This document shows, in pieces, positions 43,050 through 52,481 of a stretch of DNA of 56,219 nucleotides (within the stretch, counting starts at the first letter, position 1; each line of letters starts with the position of its first letter). Origin of the DNA: an uncultured Clostridia bacterium (GTDB lineage: Bacteria > Bacillota > Clostridia > UMGS1810). Both the position numbers and the translations under genes were made by a program. Where the stretch lies: positions 1-56,219 of the forward strand of contig CAKSIN010000016.1 in the NCBI GenBank assembly GCA_934463115.1, in the 5' to 3' direction. A model generated the notes under the pieces. That model saw only the letters and a program-made list of their open reading frames with translations, was not told where the DNA came from and ran no database searches.

Positions 43050-44837
43050 TTATCTATCCAATTTTGTTGCAAACGGCTCCGTCATTGCTTTGGTTCCATC
43101 TTTATTCCACAAATACGCAACAAATTCCGCATTGCTTTTGTCGATTGGCAAGTCAATTTGTGAAATGTGCTTGCTTATACTTCCTCTATCTAAACTGTCA
43201 AGCGCAAAGGAATATACCTTTTGCTTGTATATCACGCCATCTTTGCGTATAAATGCAATAACATAACCGCTTATTGTGTCATCTGTAAGATTTGCAATCT
43301 CCAAATCAACGTCGCCATTCGCGGAGGTTGCCGAAGAATACTTTACCTCAGCCTCAACCAATGCCGAATCCGTTGTCCTAATCCTTTCGGATTTGGAGGA
43401 TATAAACAAGCCCTGTTTTTCTGTAATCTCAGGTGAAAAGTGAACATCATAGTATGTATTCGGCATTAATTCTTCTTCAAGAGTGTATGTAAGCTTTTTC
43501 GGATCACTCTCGCTCCATGATGTTTTGCCGCTAACTTTGGTTCCCGAATCGTCAGTCAGCCAAATCCAATTTTCCACACCGTCACTGTTCCCTTGTAATT
43601 CATAATTAAATTCCGTTTCAAACGAAGAACCTTCAATAAACTTAAGAGAATCATCTATTTTCTTAACCTTTAATCCGCTTTGCTTATAAACCGAATAATC
43701 ATCAATCAAGAACTTATTTCTCGGATTCCTGTGTGCTCCAAGCTTATTGTCCGCCATATTCATAACGGTCAAAATAAATCCCTTATCCGGTTTTCCTTCA
43801 TCGAATGAGAACCACGAGCGATTAACTCTTGCATTCCAGTCCTTGTCCATATAGTTACCCTGGATAGCCTTGGAATTATCAAGCTTTAGCTCCCTCATAC
43901 CCGAATCGATAACAACATTTCCGTCCTCATCTTTTATGATTACGGAATTTCTTTTTACCTCTCCCGAATTATCCATGGTATACCTCACCGTATACCATCT
44001 GCCGGATTCCAGCTTATTGGAATCATCGGTAAGCTTAAATCCCTCGTCCTTGAATTCACTGTTATATTTATCCGAAACATGTCCGTTTCTTTCTCCGAGG
44101 TACACATCGCCGTTATTAAACGTAAGCACCGCGTATGCTCCGGCATTAAGATTTACGGGGATTGTTGATGCCTTTGCGGAATCGCTGTATATAAGACTGC
44201 CTGCCTCTGCTATCTCAAGCTTTACAACCTCCGCTTCCTTTGCCGCAGGTTCATCGGACGCATTATCAAAGCAGATCTTGCTTTCCCACACGACCGACTC
44301 GCTCATATCAACACCGTTTCTGACCAAATAGGCAGCAGTATAGTCCTGCTGACCGTCCTTGCCCAGCATATAGAAATTACCCATCTGGAGATACTGGTTT
44401 GAGCCGCTTTTCATAACATTAAGGTTATACTTTGCTCCCATCCAAAAAACGCCGCTTTTTTTGTCGTTATCCTCTACAGCACCATAAAATCCGTAATCCG
44501 GATCACTTTCATCGGTAATCAGCCGATCCGGAAACACCCAGTTTTTTGAATCGTTGGGTGTTCCCTGAACCGAGGGATCGTCGTTTGGATCAACCTTTGT
44601 GGTAAATCTGTTAATACTGAAATTTCCTTGGTACACATCGCCGTTTATGATACCGTCCGCCGTAAGCCAATTATATTTATATTGCTTTGACCGATCCGCT
44701 GTTAAATCATACTGATCAAAATTGTTTTGGTATTGAATCTCATACCTTTCCGTATCATTTGCATAAGTATAAACCGGATTGTATGATGCCGCCATAAATA
44801 TTCCCGCAACACACACAACAAAAAGTTTTTTCTTCAT
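43050..44837 (-). CDS. Secreted lectin-like protein of unknown function
   Basis: A 595-residue exported protein: signal peptide (1-26), then a large beta-rich domain (~30-385) that begins YEIQYQNNFDQYDLT. The pattern fits a concanavalin-type jelly roll as in carbohydrate-binding or lyase domains. Two Ig-like domains follow (~390-490 with TYYDVHFSPEITEK, ~495-595). No catalytic motif is recognised and no SLH is present. As the first secreted gene after the sugar transporter genes it may be a glycan-binding protein that hands oligosaccharides to the lipoprotein, or a new lyase. Confidence 0.6.
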   Translation of the reverse strand: MKKKLFVVCVAGIFMAASYNPVYTYANDTERYEIQYQNNFDQYDLTADRSKQYKYNWLTADGIINGDVYQGNFSINRFTTKVDPNDDPSVQGTPNDSKNWVFPDRLITDESDPDYGFYGAVEDNDKKSGVFWMGAKYNLNVMKSGSNQYLQMGNFYMLGKDGQQDYTAAYLVRNGVDMSESVVWESKICFDNASDEPAAKEAEVVKLEIAEAGSLIYSDSAKASTIPVNLNAGAYAVLTFNNGDVYLGERNGHVSDKYNSEFKDEGFKLTDDSNKLESGRWYTVRYTMDNSGEVKRNSVIIKDEDGNVVIDSGMRELKLDNSKAIQGNYMDKDWNARVNRSWFSFDEGKPDKGFILTVMNMADNKLGAHRNPRNKFLIDDYSVYKQSGLKVKKIDDSLKFIEGSSFETEFNYELQGNSDGVENWIWLTDDSGTKVSGKTSWSESDPKKLTYTLEEELMPNTYYDVHFSPEITEKQGLFISSKSERIRTTDSALVEAEVKYSSATSANGDVDLEIANLTDDTISGYVIAFIRKDGVIYKQKVYSFALDSLDRGSISKHISQIDLPIDKSNAEFVAYLWNKDGTKAMTEPFATKLDR

Positions 44838-44878
44838 AGTTCAGTTTCCTTTCTTATCAAGTAATAGAAAAAATGCGA

Positions 44879-45748
44879 TCATCCCTTTACTGCGCCGGCT
44901 GCTATTCCCGATATAAAGTATTTGTTTCCTATTACATACGCAACCAACACCGGGATAAGAGAAATAACCGTTCCGGCAAGCATCAAATTCCATGCCGCTG
45001 CAGATTCTCCCGTTGACTTCAGCGCCATCAATCCTACAATCAATGTACGCTGTGACGGATCTGTAAGAGTAAATATTGTAGGCATGAGATAGTCGTTCCA
45101 TGACGAATTAAACGACAGTATTCCGACAGTTGCAAGTATCGGTTTCAAAAGCGGCAGAATTATTCTGAAGAATATTCCTATAAAGCTGCAGCCATCTATT
45201 CTTGCCGCTTCGTCCAAAGCCATCGGAAGTGTCTTTATATAGCTCCGCACAAGATAATAGTTCACTATTTGTATTCCGAATAATTTAAGCACTATCAAAG
45301 TCCACAGCGATGACGTTAAATGAACGGCTCTGAGTATTTTAAACAATGCATAAATTGTTATTGTTCCAAGGCTTATGAACATCAAAGATGAAAATACCAT
45401 GAAAATAACATTTTTTAAAGGGAAATCTCCGCGCGCAAACACATATCCGCCGGTCGCAGATAAAAACAAAGTTATCATAACCGTTGCAACGCTGTATACT
45501 ACGCTGTTTACGAACAGTCTTGGAACAGGAAACTCAGGTGACTTCCATGCCGTTATGTAATTTTCCATAGACCAGTTTTCCGGGAAAAGCCTTTCCGGTT
45601 TTGCAAGTATCTCTATATTTGTTTTAAATGATGAAAAAAACGTATACAGAATCGGAAACAAAGTTATCACGGCAAGTATTATAAGCAAAGTGTATATAAC
45701 TATATGTGCGTTCCGTATTCGTGCTTTATTACTTTTTTGCGTTGTCAT
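44879..45748 (-). CDS. Sugar ABC transporter permease (MalG type)
   Basis: A 289-residue membrane protein of the carbohydrate uptake CUT1 class with about six transmembrane segments and the EAA loop (DEAARIDGCSFIGIFFRIIL) that contacts the ATPase. Together with the permease at 45773-46693 it forms the channel. No ATPase gene is present nearby, as is usual for CUT1 systems that share a MsmK/UgpC-type ATPase encoded elsewhere. GAGG precedes the ATG. It lies 24 bases after the MalF-type gene. Confidence 0.93.
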   Translation of the reverse strand: MTTQKSNKARIRNAHIVIYTLLIILAVITLFPILYTFFSSFKTNIEILAKPERLFPENWSMENYITAWKSPEFPVPRLFVNSVVYSVATVMITLFLSATGGYVFARGDFPLKNVIFMVFSSLMFISLGTITIYALFKILRAVHLTSSLWTLIVLKLFGIQIVNYYLVRSYIKTLPMALDEAARIDGCSFIGIFFRIILPLLKPILATVGILSFNSSWNDYLMPTIFTLTDPSQRTLIVGLMALKSTGESAAAWNLMLAGTVISLIPVLVAYVIGNKYFISGIAAGAVKG

Positions 45749-45772
45749 TTTTTTAACCTCGTTTTCATAAAT

Positions 45773-46693
45773 TTAATATGCACTGTCGGCAAACTTATCG
45801 CTAAGTTTTGTGTATATAATCGCTATTGCGCCCATAAATATTGCAGTAATTATTGACAGAGCACAGCCGTATCCGATATTCACAACCGAATCCGCAAATC
45901 CGGGGGCAAACTTTGTGACAAGATATGACATAACCGTATACGTCTTGCCGCCGGGGGCACCGCCGGTTAAGGCGATTATATATTCGTTTGTCTGCAGTGT
46001 TCCGTTTATGGAAAGCAGAAGAATTGTCTGCAGCACCGGAGCTATCATCGGAAGTGTTATCTTAAAGAATTTAACCGCACCCGACGCTCCGTCAATTTCG
46101 GCACTCTCATATAATTCCGCCGGTACATTGGCGAATGCCGCAACAAAATAAATAACGTTTACACCAAAGGTATTCCAAATAGAACCCACAACCAGAACTA
46201 TCATAGCCGAATGTTCACTGCCAAACCAATTAAATCCGCTCTCTATCATCGCCCACTTTGCAAGCCATGCATTGATAAAACCAAATACACTAAATAAATT
46301 GGAGAAAATGAGTCCTATTATAACAACGCTGATCATTGACGGCATATAAAATATGGCTCTGAAAAAACCTTTGCACTTTATCTTGGCATTAAGCAATGTC
46401 GCAACCGCCAATGCCAGCGGGATTTCAACGGGCAGCTTATACAGAGCAAACTTAAATGTAACAAGCCATGAATTCCAATATGTTTTGTCTGATAAAATCT
46501 GTTTAAAATTTTCAAGTCCTGTCCATTTTGTATTTGCGTCTATTCCGTCATAAAAGCAGAACGCTTTTGTCATCGCCCACAGCATCGGATAAAGCTGAAG
46601 CACAAAAAGTCCTATAAGCGGAAGTGCAAGCAAAATATAACATTGAACAACATCTTTTTTATTGTACCTTTTTAATTTTACTTTATTTTTCAT
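45773..46693 (-). CDS. Sugar ABC transporter permease (MalF type)
   Basis: A 306-residue CUT1 permease with about six transmembrane helices and the EAA loop (YESAEIDGASGAVKFFKITLP). The chosen start is the Met of MKNKVKLKRYNKKD, because a longer form beginning at 46720 has no ribosome binding site. A GGTTGGTG lies just before this Met. It works with the MalG-type permease and the lipoprotein encoded on either side, importing oligosaccharides of the glycan attacked by the surface enzymes. Confidence 0.92.
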   Translation of the reverse strand: MKNKVKLKRYNKKDVVQCYILLALPLIGLFVLQLYPMLWAMTKAFCFYDGIDANTKWTGLENFKQILSDKTYWNSWLVTFKFALYKLPVEIPLALAVATLLNAKIKCKGFFRAIFYMPSMISVVIIGLIFSNLFSVFGFINAWLAKWAMIESGFNWFGSEHSAMIVLVVGSIWNTFGVNVIYFVAAFANVPAELYESAEIDGASGAVKFFKITLPMIAPVLQTILLLSINGTLQTNEYIIALTGGAPGGKTYTVMSYLVTKFAPGFADSVVNIGYGCALSIITAIFMGAIAIIYTKLSDKFADSAY

Positions 46694-46738
46694 TTTTTCA
46701 CCAACCATATTTAATGTCATTAATTCAAGGTATCTAAC

Positions 46739-48139
46739 TTATTTTTTTACTCTTTCGTCCCAATCCGGAATGATATAATCTTCAATCTTATATCCTTCAC
46801 TCTTATGTTCCTCGGCATATTCATCCGCCAATTTATTTACTTCAACCTGATATGCGTCTATCGCCTTATCCACATCCTGACCGTTACCCCAAATATCAAC
46901 CGTTACTATATCCTTAAGAGATCTAAGATTTGTTGTATCAACTTTGGTTCCGTCAACCTCAGTGCAGCTTTGATCTATAAGCTGTGCAAATTCTTTCCAT
47001 CCCTTTTTCATTCCGTCTGTAGGAATATCCTTAACCAAATCCCAGTTAAACGGCAGGTCACAGCCCTCTTCGTACAACTTCTTTGCAACTTCATCACCGT
47101 GCAGGAAGTTCATAACCTCCATAACCTGTTCGGGTGTTCCTGTTTCCAATGCCTTGGTGCATGCAAAATAGCCGGCGCTTGTATACATAAGCTGCTTATA
47201 GCTGTTATTCTCATCAAGAACAGGCAACGGAGCTACACCCCAATCAATCTTTGCGGGGAACTGGTCATTAAATACACCGACATCCCAGCTGACGCCGAAC
47301 TTCATTCCTATTCCACCCTCGGCAAATCTTGCTCTTGCCTGATCGTTGTCCAAGGTTTCTTCTCCCGGAAACAGCGAACCGTCTTTCTTTATATTCATCA
47401 TTATTTTTAAAATCTGTTTTAAAGCAGTATAATCACGCTTGCCTACCTTTGGATTGTATCCGTTATATCCGCAGCTTGACATTAAGCTTCCGAGCAAATC
47501 ATAATTATACCAATTTCCGTCTTTCATCGGAAATACTATTCCGAATTGTTTCTTTGACGGATCGGTAAGCTTTTTTGCAACCTTTCTCAATTCATCAAAT
47601 GTCTTTGGCGGCTTTGCCTCGCCGTTCTCATCAACGATTCCGGCTGCCTTAAACATATCCTTGTTATACAGGAGCGCCAAAGGCTGGCTTTTTTTGGGAA
47701 CGGAATATGTCTTTCCCTCATATGTATTCGCAGACTTTCTTATACCTTTTTCAAATTTCTTTATCAATTCATCTCCGCCCGGAAGGTCATCAAGCGCAAC
47801 TATACTATTGTTTGCCGCAAACTTGCTTGCAGCAACACCGGCAGAGAAAAAGTCGGGCATATTTCCCAATTGCATTGAAAGCTCTACATTCTTCTGAAAA
47901 TCGGCATCCTTAACCTCATAAACAAGCTCTATGCCCTTTTCTTTACCCTCATTCTTGTTATAATCATCAATAATCGACTGCATTACAGCCTTGCTGTGTG
48001 ATTCGTTGGACCAGATAGTGAACTTTGTTACCTTTCCGTTCTCACCATCACCTTTTTTTCCGCAGCCGGCCAGTGCACACGAACTTGCTACCAAACATGC
48101 CGCAGTAATAATTGACATAATTCTCTTTGCTTTTTTCAT
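46739..48139 (-). CDS. Extracellular sugar-binding lipoprotein (ABC transporter)
   Basis: A 466-residue solute-binding protein of the CUT1 family. The lipoprotein signal peptide ends in ALAGC (Cys ~26), followed by KKGDGENGKVTKFTIWSNES and a two-lobed binding domain with KTYSVPKKSQPLALLYNKDMF and ARARFAEGGIGMKFG. It captures oligosaccharides outside the membrane. The start follows GAGGAGAGAG, six codons after the first ATG. It is the first gene of the 12-gene run, with a strong promoter (48190-48218) that carries regulon motif copy B. Confidence 0.93.
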   Translation of the reverse strand: MKKAKRIMSIITAACLVASSCALAGCGKKGDGENGKVTKFTIWSNESHSKAVMQSIIDDYNKNEGKEKGIELVYEVKDADFQKNVELSMQLGNMPDFFSAGVAASKFAANNSIVALDDLPGGDELIKKFEKGIRKSANTYEGKTYSVPKKSQPLALLYNKDMFKAAGIVDENGEAKPPKTFDELRKVAKKLTDPSKKQFGIVFPMKDGNWYNYDLLGSLMSSCGYNGYNPKVGKRDYTALKQILKIMMNIKKDGSLFPGEETLDNDQARARFAEGGIGMKFGVSWDVGVFNDQFPAKIDWGVAPLPVLDENNSYKQLMYTSAGYFACTKALETGTPEQVMEVMNFLHGDEVAKKLYEEGCDLPFNWDLVKDIPTDGMKKGWKEFAQLIDQSCTEVDGTKVDTTNLRSLKDIVTVDIWGNGQDVDKAIDAYQVEVNKLADEYAEEHKSEGYKIEDYIIPDWDERVKK

Positions 48140-48189
48140 ATAACTCTCTCCTCTCATTCACATTTTTATTGATAAAAATATCTATTATG

Positions 48190-48218
48190 ATTATATCACC
48201 ACCATAAACCATAGGCAA
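48190..48218 (-). promoter_or_regulatory. Promoter of the ABC transporter/glycosidase operon
   Basis: On the minus strand TTGCCT (48218-48213), 17 bases and a perfect TATAAT (48195-48190), about 50 bases before the lipoprotein gene. The weak -35 box and overlapping motif suggest an activated promoter. Confidence 0.8.
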
Positions 48219-48239
48219 GTGGAAAAAACTGCAACATCT
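48216..48239. promoter_or_regulatory. Shared regulon motif, copy B
   Basis: On the plus strand it reads CAAGT, G, GAAAAA, A, CTGCAACA. It matches copy A (25252-25272) at 19 of 21 positions and lies at the same offset from the -35 box. It lies in the divergent region between the operon and the two-component genes, so it could also influence the plus-strand promoter at 48261. Confidence 0.65.
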
Positions 48240-48260
48240 GTTTATATGCCGTTTTCCAGG

Positions 48261-48289
48261 TTGACAATGCATTTAAAATGTGTTATAAA
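48261..48289 (+). promoter_or_regulatory. Promoter of the two-component system
   Basis: A perfect TTGACA (48261-48266), 17 bases and TATAAA (48284-48289), about 70 bases before the histidine kinase start, back to back with the operon promoter. Confidence 0.8.
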
Positions 48290-48360
48290 TATATTTAGTT
48301 GAACAAGCTTTTTTTCCCTGATTTCGACAAACGCCAAATATTATGAAAGGTGATGATTTT

Positions 48361-49848
48361 ATGTTAACACTGATTTTGATTATAATTTCCGCAGCATCAA
48401 TTACCTTAATATTTGCCGGCTCAAACAGTATATACAAATCTTTGTTCATATATTGGATTGGAATCCTTGTTCTCCTGTTTTCATCAACGCTTTTGGTAAT
48501 AAAATTCGGAAATTATCCTCAGTTTTTTGTGTCGGACTATCTGTTTTACAAGGCACTTATTAACATAAAGGTGCTGCCATCGGTATTGTTGAGGATTTAT
48601 AACATCGGTTATGTTATAATAATGTCAGCATCAATATGCATATATCTTTCCTTTACGCCAAAAGGCACTGCAAGAGTATTGGTTTCCGTATTTTCGGGAA
48701 TACTTATATTGATTTACGCACTATTGAGCGATCCAACGGTTAAGTTTAATTATTACATATATATAAACTACGATTCATCTTTGCCTGCAACAAACATTCT
48801 CAAAAACCTTGAGGGAGCTTTTAAATCGGTTTCGTTGGGCATTATGATAATACTTGCGATATTACCTATCCATACACTTACAAAAATAGCAAAGCGCACC
48901 GCTCTAAGGACTATATGCAACTCTTATTTGGCATATACCTCCGCATTGATTTTATTTGATATATATGTTGCAACAGCTTTCGTATTTGGTCTGTTTAAAG
49001 CATTTTCGCCCATTTCCCTGAATCTGCTGTCAATTCCGGTAATTGAATTTTCAAGAAACGATTTTGTTTTCTTTGCTATATTCAGTGTGATAAACATTTT
49101 GGCGATTTTGTTGGTTATATTTATGTCACAGCCATTTAGAAGCACTTTGTTCCTTTCAAAAAAAGATATAGAAAACCAAGAGCACTTTTTTAACAAAAAC
49201 ATAAATATTCTGCTGCATTCGGACAAAAACGCATTTGTTATTATAAAAAAATATGCATCGCTTACCCAAAACGAGCTTGCCGATAAAGAACACGCTTTTA
49301 TGCTTCTTAACAAGATAATATCCAGTTCGGAAAAGTCCATTTCTCAACTGAACAACGTAACCAAAGCGTTAAATGCCAACGGCGTTCCGTTTAAAAAAAC
49401 AAATATATACAGATGTATATATGACGCACTTGAAAAGGTTAATATTCCAAGCAGCGTCCTGATTACAACAAACTTTGACACACTCAGCACCATTAACATA
49501 AATGCAAATTCAGACCTGCTGACCGAAGCGTTTTACAACATTACGGAAAACGCTGTTTCATCACTTTGTGCCTCGGGGAATAAACCCCAGCTTTATTTAA
49601 AGATACTTGTTGAAATACATGACAATTCTCTTTTTATAGAATTTGAGGACAACGGATTGGGCATAAGCCATCGTGATATAAAAAATATATTTAAGGAGTT
49701 CTATTCCACCAAAAACTCCTCTTCAAATTTAGGTCTAGGTTTATCCTCAACCAAAAAAATAATAAACCTTCATAAGGGCATGATAACTGTTAAAAGCATC
49801 TTGAAAAAATATACTTGTTTTTGCATTATGCTCCCATTAAAAGAATAA
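48361..49848 (+). CDS. Membrane sensor histidine kinase
   Basis: A 495-residue kinase with seven predicted transmembrane segments in the first ~265 residues and only short outer loops. A dimerisation/phosphoacceptor segment follows (LLHSDKNAFVIIKKYA, His ~286, similar to the HxIKN pattern). The ATPase domain has an N box (YNITENAVSSL), G1 (FEDNGLGIS) and G2 (SSNLGLGLSSTKK). It should autophosphorylate and pass phosphate to the response regulator 53 bases downstream. The lack of a large outer sensor domain suggests that it senses within the membrane, a small ligand, or a partner such as the transporter. The start ATG follows AAAGGTG. It is divergent from the glycan operon it probably controls. 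Confidence 0.85.
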   Translation: MLTLILIIISAASITLIFAGSNSIYKSLFIYWIGILVLLFSSTLLVIKFGNYPQFFVSDYLFYKALINIKVLPSVLLRIYNIGYVIIMSASICIYLSFTPKGTARVLVSVFSGILILIYALLSDPTVKFNYYIYINYDSSLPATNILKNLEGAFKSVSLGIMIILAILPIHTLTKIAKRTALRTICNSYLAYTSALILFDIYVATAFVFGLFKAFSPISLNLLSIPVIEFSRNDFVFFAIFSVINILAILLVIFMSQPFRSTLFLSKKDIENQEHFFNKNINILLHSDKNAFVIIKKYASLTQNELADKEHAFMLLNKIISSSEKSISQLNNVTKALNANGVPFKKTNIYRCIYDALEKVNIPSSVLITTNFDTLSTININANSDLLTEAFYNITENAVSSLCASGNKPQLYLKILVEIHDNSLFIEFEDNGLGISHRDIKNIFKEFYSTKNSSSNLGLGLSSTKKIINLHKGMITVKSILKKYTCFCIMLPLKE

Positions 49849-49901
49849 ATAATCTATGCTCAAAATGCTGATTAATTTTTACGAAAGGAATACATTAATT
49901 T

Positions 49902-50582
49902 ATGAACGAAATACATGTTGCAATATGCGACGATATGGAAGAAATATGCAGCTATTATCAGTCGGTTATTTCCAATTCGGAATCTCTGGTTTTTGTTGGC
50001 AGCGCAACCACCAGTCAAGCCTGTCTTGACCTTGTTGCAAGCAAGAAACCCGATATTCTTCTGCTTGATATGCAGATAGAAGAATATAATTCCGGCATCA
50101 AGCTGATTGATAAAGTATCGGAGCTTTCGCCCAAAACAAATATTATAATTCTGACAATAAACAACAATAACTCTTTGATTTTTGAGGCACTTTCCCGCGG
50201 AGCGACAAATTATGTATTAAAGGATTCTCCCGACTCCGAGATAATCGAAATGATCAAATCTGTCGCCAATGGAAAAAAGCTTTTATCCCACGATATTGCA
50301 ACAAAGCTTATTGATGAATGCATGGAAATCAAGAGCCGCCAGCAATCCCTTTTATACGTTTTTACAAATTTACTGTGCCTTTCCAATTTGGAGTTTGAAA
50401 TCCTTCAGTCATACTGTATGGGACATTCATACAAACAGATTTCAGGGGAATATTTTGTCGAGGAGACCACCATAAGATCTCATATGTCACGCATAATGAA
50501 AAAGCTTGGTTTTTCATCAGCCTCAGCAATGAAAGATGCGCTTAACGGTCTCCAAATTTTTGAACTCTTTAATCAAAAATAA
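49902..50582 (+). CDS. NarL/LuxR-type response regulator
   Basis: A 226-residue regulator: receiver domain (acidic D10-D11, phosphoacceptor D56 in ILLLDMQIEE, conserved Lys in YVLKDSPDS), then a LuxR-type helix-turn-helix (LSNLEFEILQSYCMGHSYKQ, then ETTIRSHMSRIMKKLGFSSA). It is the partner of the kinase upstream and the best candidate to bind the motif at 48216 and 25252 (inference). GAAAGG precedes the ATG. Its TAA is in frame with, and only 18 bases from, the truncated oxidoreductase that follows. Confidence 0.9.
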   Translation: MNEIHVAICDDMEEICSYYQSVISNSESLVFVGSATTSQACLDLVASKKPDILLLDMQIEEYNSGIKLIDKVSELSPKTNIIILTINNNNSLIFEALSRGATNYVLKDSPDSEIIEMIKSVANGKKLLSHDIATKLIDECMEIKSRQQSLLYVFTNLLCLSNLEFEILQSYCMGHSYKQISGEYFVEETTIRSHMSRIMKKLGFSSASAMKDALNGLQIFELFNQK

Positions 50583-51437
50583 TATGGAAATGTCAAAAGA
50601 ATGACTGTTGAAGAAATCTTAAATTATCCCGAGCTTGACGCAGTATGTATAGAAACCGAGGACAGACGACTCACCGAATTTGCCATAATGGCAGCGGAAA
50701 AAGGTCTGCATATACAAATGGATAAACCGGGCAGCGAATCGGACGAGGATTTTGACAGACTTATTGATTTGGTTAAGGAAAAAAATCTCGTTTTTCATAT
50801 TGAATATATGTACCGCTATAATCCGACAGTGATAAAGCTTAAGGAAGATATTAAATCGGGCAAATTGGGCGAAATATATGCCGTAGAGGCACAGATGAAT
50901 TGTATTCACCCTGTGGAAAAACGCAATTGGCTCGGTAATTACCCGGGCGGTATGCTTTATTATCTCGGTTGCCATTTGATTGATTTGGTTTACGGCATTT
51001 GCGGTGAACCCGACGAAATAATTCCGCTTAGTATGCCTATAGGCACAGACGGTGTTGAGGCGGATGATTTTGGTATGACGGTATTTAAGTATAAAAACGG
51101 CGTGTCATTTGTAAAGAGTACCGCAGTGGAACCCGGTGGCTTTGAGCGCAGACAACTTGTTGTGTGCGGAACAAAAGGAACTGTGGAGATTAAGCCGCTT
51201 GAATGGCTTGACTTGGAATGTCACTCAATCATACAGGCGCTGACAACAAGTGTGAGAGAAGCCTATGACAATGACTGGAACAAAAAAGGTGAATATCATA
51301 CCACGCCTATTTTTGGCAGATATGACGCAATGTTTTGTGCATTTGCCGATTACATAAACAAAGAAAAAGAAAATCCGTATGGTTATGAATACGAAAGAAA
51401 ACTGCACAAGCTGATACTGAAAGCTTGCGGAAAATAA
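50583..51437 (+). pseudogene. Gfo/Idh/MocA family oxidoreductase, N-terminally truncated
   Basis: The readable part (an ATG at 50601, 278 codons) has the second half of the Rossmann domain (YPELDAVCIETEDRRLTEFA, GLHIQMDKPGSESDEDFD, where the usual EKP is DKP). The full C-terminal sugar-binding domain follows (IEYMYRYNPTVIKL, GGMLYYLGCHLIDLVYGICG). The first 60-70 residues with the NAD-binding GxGxxG are missing. Family-like sequence (YGNVKRMTVEEIL) continues in frame back to the regulator's stop codon at 50580, so the loss is a deletion whose edge lies at ~50583. No ribosome binding site precedes 50601. It was probably a sugar or cyclitol dehydrogenase. Confidence 0.7.
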
Positions 51438-51455
51438 AAGAAAGGCGATTGAATT

Positions 51456-52451
51456 ATGAAAGCAATACTTGTAAATGATGACAGAAGTTTAAGATGGGAC
51501 AGCGTTCCCGACTCCAAAATCAAAAGCGAGGAAGTGCTCGTTGAAATTCACGCGGCTGCTCTAAACCGTGCAGACCTTATGCAGCGCGAGGGCGATTATC
51601 CGCCTCCGGCAGGATGCCCGGAATGGATGGGGCTTGAAATTGCCGGTATAGTCGTTGAAATGGGTGAAGATGCAAAGAAAAAATCAAATTGGAAAATAGG
51701 CAACAAGGTTTGCGCACTGCTCGGCGGTGGTGGTTATGCCGAATATGCGGCGGTCAAATATGATATGCTTATGCCTGTTCCGAAGAACTGTTCGATGGAA
51801 GAAGCTGCCGCAATTCCGGAGGCATTTGCAACAGCTTATCTTAATCTTTTTATTGAGGGCGGTATAAAACCCGGCAACACACTGCTTATGAATGCCGGAG
51901 CATCGGGGCTTGCAAGTGTTATAATTCCTATGGCAAAGGCATTCGGTGTCAGGGTTATAACAACCGTTCTTTCCGACGAAATTGCGGACTCGATAAAACA
52001 CCTTAACGCCGACAGAGTTGTTGTTACCACGAAGGAAGATATAACAGCTGTTCTCAAAGAAGAACTTGAAGCCGGTCACGGTGTCGATGTTGCGATTGAC
52101 TGTCTCGGCGGCGAAATTATGGGCAAGTGCATACATTACCTTACACACGGTGCCCGCTGGATTATGATTGCGGCACTTGCGGGTCAAAAAACCGAAATTG
52201 ACCTTAAAAATATCTATGTAAGAAATGTAAGAATTGTCGGAAGTACACTCCGTTCCAGAACTCCTGAGGTTAAAGCGCAGATTTTGGCCGAGCTTGTTAA
52301 AAATGTGTTTCCTAAAATTGAAAACGGCGAGGTAAAGCCTACAATATACAAAGTGCTGCCCATAACCGAGGCCGAGGCAGCGCACGACATATTGTATAAG
52401 GGGCAAAATATTGGAAAAGTTGTGCTTACCGTAAAAACATCGAAAAACTAA
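51456..52451 (+). CDS. NAD(P)H-quinone oxidoreductase, zinc-independent MDR (PIG3-like)
   Basis: A 331-residue medium-chain reductase. The GroES-like half has AALNRADLMQREGDYPPPAG, the hallmark of the TP53I3/PIG3 quinone oxidoreductase group. The Rossmann half has LLMNAGASGLASVIIPMAKAF in place of the usual GxGxxG. No zinc-binding Cys/His set is seen. It reduces quinones or alpha,beta-unsaturated carbonyls with NADPH. AAAGGCG precedes the ATG, 18 bases after the truncated oxidoreductase, so both probably formed one operon. Confidence 0.88.
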   Translation: MKAILVNDDRSLRWDSVPDSKIKSEEVLVEIHAAALNRADLMQREGDYPPPAGCPEWMGLEIAGIVVEMGEDAKKKSNWKIGNKVCALLGGGGYAEYAAVKYDMLMPVPKNCSMEEAAAIPEAFATAYLNLFIEGGIKPGNTLLMNAGASGLASVIIPMAKAFGVRVITTVLSDEIADSIKHLNADRVVVTTKEDITAVLKEELEAGHGVDVAIDCLGGEIMGKCIHYLTHGARWIMIAALAGQKTEIDLKNIYVRNVRIVGSTLRSRTPEVKAQILAELVKNVFPKIENGEVKPTIYKVLPITEAEAAHDILYKGQNIGKVVLTVKTSKN

Positions 52452-52481
52452 ACGCTGCTCAATGTACGAATAACCGAGAGG

